Shown here: piece by piece, positions 58,101 to 64,000 of the stretch
How the letters are laid out: each line of letters starts with the position of its first letter
Numbering within the stretch: position 1 is the first letter of the stretch
DNA from: Oryzicola mucosus
Lineage (GTDB): Bacteria; Pseudomonadota; Alphaproteobacteria; Rhizobiales; Rhizobiaceae
Direction: 5' to 3'
Assembly: GCF_014534685.1 (NCBI RefSeq)
Contig: NZ_JACVVX010000003.1
Location: forward strand, 310,001 to 374,000
Length of the DNA: 64,000 bases
Position numbers and translations under genes: made by a program
Notes under the pieces: model-generated
The model's input: only the letters and a program-made list of their open reading frames with translations
Told to the model about the DNA's origin: nothing
Database searches by the model: none

Positions 58101-60551
58101 ATGACCGAGAAACTCGTCATCATCGGCAACGGCATGGCCCCCGGCCGCATGCTGGAGCACCTGTTCGAGCAGGCGCCGGGCCGCTACGCCGTCACCATCT
58201 TCAACGCTGAGCCGCGCGTGAACTACGACCGCATCATGCTGTCGCCGGTTCTGTCGGGCGAAAAAAGCTATGAGGAAATCGTCATCCATGGCGACGGCTG
58301 GTACATCCAGCATGGCATCACCCTCTACAAGGGCCACAAGATCGTCGCCATCGACCGTGCGGCCAAGACCGTGACCTCCGACCATGGCGTGACCGAAAGC
58401 TACGACAAACTGGTCATCGCCACCGGTTCCGTGCCCTTCATCATCCCGGTGCCCGGCAATGACCTGCCCGGCGTGATCACCTATCGCGACCTCGACGACG
58501 TGCAGGCGATGCTTCTCGCTGCCCAGTCGCGCGAAAAGGCTGTCGTCATCGGCGGCGGCTTGCTCGGACTGGAGGCCGCTGCCGGCCTCGCTTCGCGCGG
58601 GATGGACGTCACCGTGCTGCATGTCATGCCGACGCTGATGGAGCGTCAGCTCGATCCAGCGGCGGGCTATCTGCTGCAGCGCGCAGTCGAGGAGCGCGGC
58701 ATCAAGGTCATCACCAAGGCCAACACCAAGCAGATCGTCGGCGACGGCAAGGTCGAGGGCGTCGAACTCGCCGATGGCACCGTCATTCCTGCCACGCTGG
58801 TGGTGATGGCGGTCGGCATCCGCCCGAGCGCGGGCCTCGCCAAGGACGCCGGCCTCGCCGTCAATCGCGGTATCGTCGTCGACAGCGGCATGCAGACGTC
58901 GGACGGCGATATCTATTCGGTCGGCGAATGCGCCGAGGTCGATGGAATGGTCTATGGCCTCGTTGCGCCGCTCTACGAAATGGCGCGGGTTGCCGCTTCG
59001 CATCTCGCCGGCGACCGCTCCGCCGCTTTCGTGCATGCTGACACGCCGACCAAGCTCAAGGTCACCGGCATCAACCTGTTTTCGCTGGGCGACTTCGCGG
59101 AAGGCGACGACCGCGAGGAAATCGTTCTGCGCGACGCCACCGCCGGCATCTACAAACGCCTCGTGCTGCAACAAAACCGCATCATCGGCACGGTGCTCTA
59201 CGGCGAAACCGCCGATGGCGCCTGGTTCAACGACCTCAAGAAGAAGCAGACGGATATTTCCGAGATGCGCGACACGCTCATCTTCGGCCAGGCCTACCAG
59301 GGGGGTGCCCCGCTGGACCCTATGGCGGCCGTTGCAGCCTTGCCGGATGATGCGGAAATCTGCGGCTGCAACGGCGTTTGCAAGGGCAAGATCACATCAA
59401 CGATCACTTCCAAAGGCTTGACTTCGCTCGATGATGTACGCGCCCACACCAAGGCGTCCGCCTCCTGCGGGTCCTGCACCGGGCTGGTCGAGCAGCTGAT
59501 GAGCCTGACGCTGGGCGCGGCCTACAACCCCGCCGCTGTTACGCCGATGTGCAGCTGCACCACGCTGGGACATGACGATGTCAGGCGCCTGATCAAGGCG
59601 AAAGGTCTCAAGACCATCCCCGCCGTGATGCAGGAACTGGAGTGGAAGACCTCCTGCGGCTGCGCCAAATGCCGGCCCGCGCTCAACTACTACCTCGTCT
59701 GCGACTTCCCCGACGAATATGCCGACGACTACCAGTCGCGCTATATCAACGAGCGGATCCACGCCAACATCCAGAAGGACGGCACCTATTCCGTCGTCCC
59801 GCGCATGTGGGGCGGCGTTACCAATTCGAACGAGCTTCGCGCCATAGCCGATGTCGTCGACAAGTTCGAAATCCCGATGGTCAAGGTGACCGGCGGCCAG
59901 CGTATCGACCTGCTGGGCATCGAGAAGGAAGACCTGCCCGCCGTCTGGGCGGATCTGGGCAAGGCAGGCTTCGTCTCCGGCCAAGCCTATGCCAAGGGGC
60001 TGCGCACGGTGAAGACTTGCGTCGGCTCGGATTGGTGCCGCTTCGGCACGCAGGATTCCACCGGGCTCGGCATCCGGCTGGAAAAATTCATGTGGGGCTC
60101 GTGGACGCCGGCCAAGCTGAAGCTCGCAGTCTCTGGCTGTCCTCGCAACTGCGCGGAAGCCACCTGCAAGGATATCGGCGTCATCTGCGTGGATTCCGGC
60201 TTCGAGATCCATTTCGCCGGTGCCGCGGGCCTCGATATCAAGGGCACCGAGGTTCTAGGCCTGGTCCACACCGAGGACGAGGCGCTGGAATACATTGTGG
60301 CGCTGGCGCAGATGTATCGCGAGCAGGGCCGCTATCTCGAACGCATCTACAAATGGGCCAAACGCATCGGACTGGACGAAATCCGCCGCCAGATCATGGC
60401 CGATGCGGACAAGCGTCGGGGCTATTACGAGCGCTTCGTCTTTTCCCAGAAATTTGCCCAGGTCGATCCATGGTCGGAGCGCGTCTCCGGCAAGGACAAG
60501 CACGAGTTCAAGCCGATGGCTACCGTCGGTTTCGCCCAGGCTGCGGAGTAG
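58101..60551 (+). CDS. nirB: Nitrite reductase (NADH) large subunit NirB
   Basis: 816-residue assimilatory nitrite reductase. Order of domains: FAD/NAD(P)H oxidoreductase (GNGMAPGRMLEHL start; VVIGGGLLGLEAAAGLASRG), a Bfd-like [2Fe-2S] region with CGCNGVCKGKI and SCGSCTGLV cysteines, a second cysteine-rich stretch (CSCTTLG and CGCAKCRP), and the siroheme/[4Fe-4S] reductase domain with the C-x5-C (TCVGSDWCRFG) and C-x3-C (CPRNCAEATC) motifs. It reduces nitrite to ammonium with NADH, with NirD as partner. An open frame extending upstream overlaps nrtD and is not used. Confidence 0.95.
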   Translation: MTEKLVIIGNGMAPGRMLEHLFEQAPGRYAVTIFNAEPRVNYDRIMLSPVLSGEKSYEEIVIHGDGWYIQHGITLYKGHKIVAIDRAAKTVTSDHGVTESYDKLVIATGSVPFIIPVPGNDLPGVITYRDLDDVQAMLLAAQSREKAVVIGGGLLGLEAAAGLASRGMDVTVLHVMPTLMERQLDPAAGYLLQRAVEERGIKVITKANTKQIVGDGKVEGVELADGTVIPATLVVMAVGIRPSAGLAKDAGLAVNRGIVVDSGMQTSDGDIYSVGECAEVDGMVYGLVAPLYEMARVAASHLAGDRSAAFVHADTPTKLKVTGINLFSLGDFAEGDDREEIVLRDATAGIYKRLVLQQNRIIGTVLYGETADGAWFNDLKKKQTDISEMRDTLIFGQAYQGGAPLDPMAAVAALPDDAEICGCNGVCKGKITSTITSKGLTSLDDVRAHTKASASCGSCTGLVEQLMSLTLGAAYNPAAVTPMCSCTTLGHDDVRRLIKAKGLKTIPAVMQELEWKTSCGCAKCRPALNYYLVCDFPDEYADDYQSRYINERIHANIQKDGTYSVVPRMWGGVTNSNELRAIADVVDKFEIPMVKVTGGQRIDLLGIEKEDLPAVWADLGKAGFVSGQAYAKGLRTVKTCVGSDWCRFGTQDSTGLGIRLEKFMWGSWTPAKLKLAVSGCPRNCAEATCKDIGVICVDSGFEIHFAGAAGLDIKGTEVLGLVHTEDEALEYIVALAQMYREQGRYLERIYKWAKRIGLDEIRRQIMADADKRRGYYERFVFSQKFAQVDPWSERVSGKDKHEFKPMATVGFAQAAE

Positions 60552-60555
60552 AGCG

Positions 60556-60891
60556 ATGACCGTCAACTGGATTTCCATCGGCCTGCTGACCGACATCCCG
60601 CTGCGCGGCGCGCGCTGCGTCAAGACACCGGACGGCAAGATCGCGGTGTTCCGCACCGCCGAGAACCAGGTCTTCGCCATAGACGACCACTGCCCGCACA
60701 AGGGCGGTCCGCTCAGCCAGGGCATCGTCCATGGCGCAGCCGTTACCTGCCCGCTGCACAACTGGGTGATCAGCCTCGAAACCGGCAAAGCGCTGGGCGC
60801 GGACGAAGGCTCGGTGCGCACCATCCCGGTCAGGATCGAGGGCGAGCAGCTGTTTATCGCGCTCGAAGCGCTCGCCTCGCGGGCGGCTTAG
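60556..60891 (+). CDS. nirD: Nitrite reductase small subunit NirD
   Basis: 111-residue Rieske-fold small subunit. The [2Fe-2S] ligands are present (DDHCPHKGGPLSQG and VTCPLHNWVISLETG), so unlike some NirD proteins that have lost them this one should bind a cluster. It follows nirB by four bases and precedes the nitrate reductase gene by ten. Confidence 0.93.
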   Translation: MTVNWISIGLLTDIPLRGARCVKTPDGKIAVFRTAENQVFAIDDHCPHKGGPLSQGIVHGAAVTCPLHNWVISLETGKALGADEGSVRTIPVRIEGEQLFIALEALASRAA

Positions 60892-60901
60892 GAGAAAAAG
60901 T

Positions 60902-63556
60902 ATGACCCAGGCGCGCGAGGTGAGGACCACCTGCCCCTATTGCGGGGTGGGTTGCGGCGTGCTGGCCAAGGTCGCCGCGGATGGTGCCGTCACCGTCCGC
61001 GGCGACCCCCTTCATCCCGCCAATTTCGGCCGGCTGTGCTCAAAAGGATCGGCTTTGGCCGAGATCATAGATCTCGACGGACGCCTGCTGCATCCCGAAA
61101 TCGGCGGCAAGCGCACGAATTGGGACGACGCGCTCGACCTGGTTGCCAGCAAGTTCTCGCAAGCCATTGAAAAACATGGCTCTGACTCGGTCGCCTTCTA
61201 CGTCTCGGGGCAGTTGCTGACCGAGGATTACTACCTTGCCAACAAGCTGATGAAGGGGTTCATCGGCTCGGCGAACATCGACACGAACTCGCGGCTTTGC
61301 ATGTCTTCTTCGGTCGCGGGACACCGTCGCGCCTTCGGTTCGGACACCGTGCCGGGCACATATGAGGACCTCGAAAAGGCCGATTTGGTCGTTTTGGTGG
61401 GGTCCAATCTGGCGTGGTGCCACCCCGTTCTCTACCAGCGGATCGTCGCCGCCAAGGACAAACGGCCCGGCATGAAGATCGTGGTCATCGATCCGCGCCG
61501 GACGATGACCGCCGATATCGCTGAGATGCATCTCGCAATCGCTCCCGACGGCGATGTCGCGCTGTTCTCCGGCCTGCTCGGCTATCTCGCCGCCAAAGAT
61601 CGCCTTAACCGCGACTATATTGCTGCCCACACCAATGGTTTCGACGAAGCGCTGGCGGCAGCGCCATCCCTGGCCGATGTCGCTGCATGGACCGAGCTTT
61701 CGCCCGAAACGCTGTCGGCGTTTTACGCGCTGTTTGCGGCAAGCGAAAAGACGGTGACGGTCTACAGCCAGGGCGTCAACCAGTCGGTCTCCGGCACTGA
61801 CAAGGTGAACGCCATCATCAACTGCCACCTCGCAACCGGCCGCATCGGCAAGCCGGGCGCGGGTCCGTTCTCCATTACCGGACAACCCAACGCCATGGGC
61901 GGCCGCGAGGTCGGCGGACTCGCCAATATGCTCGCCGCCCATATGGACATCGAGAACTCCGAGCATCGCGACCGAGTTCAGCGCTTCTGGGCATCGCCCG
62001 CAATTGCGGAGAAGCCCGGCCTCAAGGCGGTCGACCTGTTCCGCGCCGTCGGCGACGGTCGTATCAAGGCTCTGTGGATCATGGCGACCAACCCCGTCGA
62101 TTCCATGCCCGAGGCGGACGCCGTGCAGGCAGCCCTCGCCGCATGCCCCTTCGTCGTGGTGTCGGACGTGCTCGCCCGCACCGACACGGCGCGTCATGCC
62201 CATGTCCGGCTGCCGGCCGCCGGCTGGGGCGAGAAGGACGGCACCGTGACCAATTCCGAACGCCGGATTTCGCGGCAGCGCGCCTTCCTGCCGCTGCCCG
62301 GCGAAGCCCGCCCCGACTGGCGCATCATTGCCGACGTCGCCCGTCGCATGGGATTTGCCGAGGCGTTCGACCATCAGCATCAGGCCGCGGTGTTTGCCGA
62401 GCATGCGGCACTTTCGGATTTCGAGAATGGCGGCGCGCGCGATTTCGACATCGGCCGCTATGCCGGGATCGATGCAGAAGCCTACGAAGCGATGCAGCCT
62501 TTCCAATGGCCGGCCCGGCCAGAGGGGCGTGAGAGCATCCGGTTTTTTGATAACGGCCATTTCTACACGCCCGACCGCAAGGCGCGCTTCATAGCCGTCC
62601 GGGCTCACGAAAAGGCTGCGCCCAACCCCGCCTATCCGCTGACGCTGAACACCGGGCGCATTCGCGACCATTGGCACACCATGACACGGACCGGCAAAAG
62701 TCCACGTCTGTCGCAACACATCGCCGAGCCCTTCGCCGAAATCCACCCCCTCGACGCGGCTCTGCATGGCATCGCCGATGCCGATCTGGTCCGGCTGGAA
62801 AGCCCGCATGGCAGCGTGGTGGTTCGGGCTTTGGTGACGATGCGGCAGCGGCGCGGCAGCGTCTTTGCGCCGATGCACTGGACCGACCAGTTCGCATCCA
62901 ACGCCCGCATCGACACGCTCGCGCCGGCGGTGGTCGATCCGATCTCCGGTCAGCCGGCGTCGAAGAAAATCGACATCAGGATGCACAAGCTCGCCGCATC
63001 GGCCTTCGGCTTCGCAGTGATGCGCGAGCGGCCGGAGACGATCGACGCCGACTATTGGGCCATCGCCAAATGCACCAGCGGGTGGCGGGTGGAACTCGCC
63101 TTCACCGAGGCCAGGAAAGATTGGGTAGGCTTCGCATCAAGCCTCCTGCAGATGCCCGAGGATGCCGACCGCCTCGCCTATCAGGACCAGTCCGCCGGCC
63201 GGTTTCGACTGGCGGCATTCGACGGACCGATACTTAAAGGCGCGCTGTTCATCGCGCCGGAACCGGTGGCGGTGTCTCGCGCCTGGGCGGCCGAGCAATT
63301 GAGCGCGACCCATGAAAACCAGCCGCAACGCTTCCGCGTCGTGGCGGGACGTGCCGGCGCCGACCGCCCCGATCCGGGTGCAACGGTCTGCTCCTGCTTT
63401 TCCGTCGGCGTCAACCAGATCACCGCAGCCATCGCCTCCGGCTGTTCCACTGTCGAGGCCATCGGGCAGACGCTCAAGGCCGGCACCAATTGCGGCTCCT
63501 GCCGCTCAGAGATCAAGGGGATCATCGATGCAAATCGTCTCCAGGCAGCCGAATGA
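60902..63556 (+). CDS. nasA: Assimilatory nitrate reductase catalytic subunit NasA
   Basis: 884-residue molybdopterin bis-MGD enzyme. The N-terminal [4Fe-4S] cysteines are C11, C14, C18 (CPYCGVGCGV) and the one in RLCSKG; the Mo-ligand cysteine lies in SRLCMSSSVAG. The molybdopterin-dinucleotide C-terminal domain (NTGRIRDHWHTMTRTGKSPRL) is followed by a Bfd-like [2Fe-2S] tail (VCSCFSVGV and TNCGSCRSEI). There is no signal peptide, consistent with cytoplasmic assimilation. It reduces nitrate to nitrite. Its 3' end overlaps cysG. Confidence 0.94.
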   Translation: MTQAREVRTTCPYCGVGCGVLAKVAADGAVTVRGDPLHPANFGRLCSKGSALAEIIDLDGRLLHPEIGGKRTNWDDALDLVASKFSQAIEKHGSDSVAFYVSGQLLTEDYYLANKLMKGFIGSANIDTNSRLCMSSSVAGHRRAFGSDTVPGTYEDLEKADLVVLVGSNLAWCHPVLYQRIVAAKDKRPGMKIVVIDPRRTMTADIAEMHLAIAPDGDVALFSGLLGYLAAKDRLNRDYIAAHTNGFDEALAAAPSLADVAAWTELSPETLSAFYALFAASEKTVTVYSQGVNQSVSGTDKVNAIINCHLATGRIGKPGAGPFSITGQPNAMGGREVGGLANMLAAHMDIENSEHRDRVQRFWASPAIAEKPGLKAVDLFRAVGDGRIKALWIMATNPVDSMPEADAVQAALAACPFVVVSDVLARTDTARHAHVRLPAAGWGEKDGTVTNSERRISRQRAFLPLPGEARPDWRIIADVARRMGFAEAFDHQHQAAVFAEHAALSDFENGGARDFDIGRYAGIDAEAYEAMQPFQWPARPEGRESIRFFDNGHFYTPDRKARFIAVRAHEKAAPNPAYPLTLNTGRIRDHWHTMTRTGKSPRLSQHIAEPFAEIHPLDAALHGIADADLVRLESPHGSVVVRALVTMRQRRGSVFAPMHWTDQFASNARIDTLAPAVVDPISGQPASKKIDIRMHKLAASAFGFAVMRERPETIDADYWAIAKCTSGWRVELAFTEARKDWVGFASSLLQMPEDADRLAYQDQSAGRFRLAAFDGPILKGALFIAPEPVAVSRAWAAEQLSATHENQPQRFRVVAGRAGADRPDPGATVCSCFSVGVNQITAAIASGCSTVEAIGQTLKAGTNCGSCRSEIKGIIDANRLQAAE

Positions 63557-64000
63557 CGCAAGCCGCCGCGAGCGGATCGGAAAGCTGTCGGTCCTGCCGG
63601 TGTTTTTCGCCCTCGAAGACAAGCGCGCTATCGTCGCTGGCGGGTCGGAGGCTGCCTGCTGGAAGGCCGAACTTCTCGCCGCGGCCGGCGCCCAGGTGCA
63701 TCTTTATGCGCAGCCTGACGCCCTGAGCGATGGCTTTGCTCAGATCGCCGACCGCATCTTCCATCACCCGCGCGAGTGGACTTCGAGCGACCTCGAAGAC
63801 GCAGCCATAGCCATAGCTGACGCGGAGACCCCAGCGGAGGCGCAGGCCTTCTACGATGCCGCTCGGCTTGCCGGCGTTCCGGTCAACGTCATCGACAAGC
63901 CGGAGTTCTGCCAGTTCCAGTTCGGCTCCATCGTCAACCGTTCACCGCTGGTGATCGGCATCTCGACTGCGGGCGCTGCCCCCATCCTGGCGCAAGCGGT
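63528..64000 (+). CDS. cysG: Siroheme synthase CysG, N-terminal part (truncated by window end)
   Basis: Open frame running off the window, 157 codons visible. It starts at ATG 63528 (AAGGGG seven bases upstream) and overlaps nasA by 29 bases. Translation shows KLSVLPVFFALEDKRAIVAGG, then EAACWKAELLAAAGAQVHLYA, and further on NVIDKPEFCQFQFGSIVNRS with PLVIGISTAGAAP, the NAD-binding precorrin-2 dehydrogenase/ferrochelatase domain of CysG. Siroheme is the NirB cofactor, so the location fits. Whether the C-terminal uroporphyrinogen-III methyltransferase domain is present lies beyond the window. An ATG at 63553 opens a different, meaningless frame. Confidence 0.88.
   Translation, partial: MQIVSRQPNDASRRERIGKLSVLPVFFALEDKRAIVAGGSEAACWKAELLAAAGAQVHLYAQPDALSDGFAQIADRIFHHPREWTSSDLEDAAIAIADAETPAEAQAFYDAARLAGVPVNVIDKPEFCQFQFGSIVNRSPLVIGISTAGAAPILAQA

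Noticed and set aside
61040-62986. 648-codon open frame antisense to nasA
   Set aside because: High-GC shadow of a certain gene; its translation has no recognisable domain and no ribosome site.
63553-63726. ATG 63553 frame as a gene after nasA
   Set aside because: Out of frame with the clear CysG translation that starts at 63528 and runs off the window.
1-64000. tRNA, rRNA, CRISPR array, insertion sequence, prophage or replication origin
   Set aside because: I looked for cloverleaf-type genes, regularly spaced repeats, transposase or integrase motifs and found none.

Overview
The window is high-GC and densely coded, with no rRNA, tRNA, CRISPR array or insertion sequence visible. Gene content (hydroxycinnamate and gallate/protocatechuate catabolism, many ABC importers, assimilatory nitrate reduction under NasS/NasT) and the short palindromic intergenic elements suggest a free-living or plant-associated alphaproteobacterium of the Hyphomicrobiales, probably Phyllobacteriaceae (Mesorhizobium/Aminobacter-like). 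That placement is inference; no marker gene is present.

Layout. 0-2.2 kb: a DMT-family transporter and a Res/Xre toxin-antitoxin pair. 2.2-10.9 kb: a divergent locus with an FAD amine/amino-acid oxidoreductase on one side and nucleoside hydrolase, TetR regulator, HisC-like aminotransferase, polar amino-acid ABC transporter and an acyl-CoA synthetase on the other. 11-12.9 kb: ArsR regulator with an SRPBCC protein, and a crotonase. 13-29.2 kb: an IclR regulator, a polyamine-type ABC importer and a ten-gene co-directional operon (two-subunit CoA-transferase, CaiB-type CoA-transferase, 2-hydroxyacid dehydrogenase, class II aldolase, FGGY kinase, ThDP enzyme, BisC/TorA-like molybdoenzyme, AhpD-like protein, rhodanese). 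These share an operator motif TGTTCY-N7-RGAACA found three times. I cannot assign the substrate; this is the best candidate for an undescribed pathway.

29.2-40.2 kb: a GntR/FCD regulator with TGTATACA sites in front of three transcription units. These hold a LigAB-type 4,5-dioxygenase, and MetF and MetE-like one-carbon enzymes; the facing operon carries GalB, GalC/LigK and GalD homologues, a DUF1932-type dehydrogenase and a second (VOC-type) extradiol dioxygenase. This looks like ring cleavage of gallate, O-methylgallate or protocatechuate to central metabolites, with methyl-group disposal. 40.3-51.6 kb: a hydroxycinnamate (ferulate/p-coumarate-type) locus with feruloyl-CoA synthase, enoyl-CoA hydratase, SDR dehydrogenase, acyl-CoA dehydrogenase, a beta-ketoacyl-CoA hydrolase-like amidohydrolase, a MarR regulator and a dedicated Liv-type importer. 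It plausibly feeds hydroxybenzoates into the preceding region.

51.7-64 kb: nitrate assimilation (nasT, nasS, nitrate ABC transporter, nirB, nirD, nasA, start of cysG), interrupted by an ohrR/ohr peroxide-defence pair. The nitrate operon is preceded by a perfect-consensus sigma-54 promoter. A leader follows in which an ANTAR-type hexaloop hairpin, a weaker second one and an intrinsic terminator can be drawn, the architecture expected for NasT antitermination.
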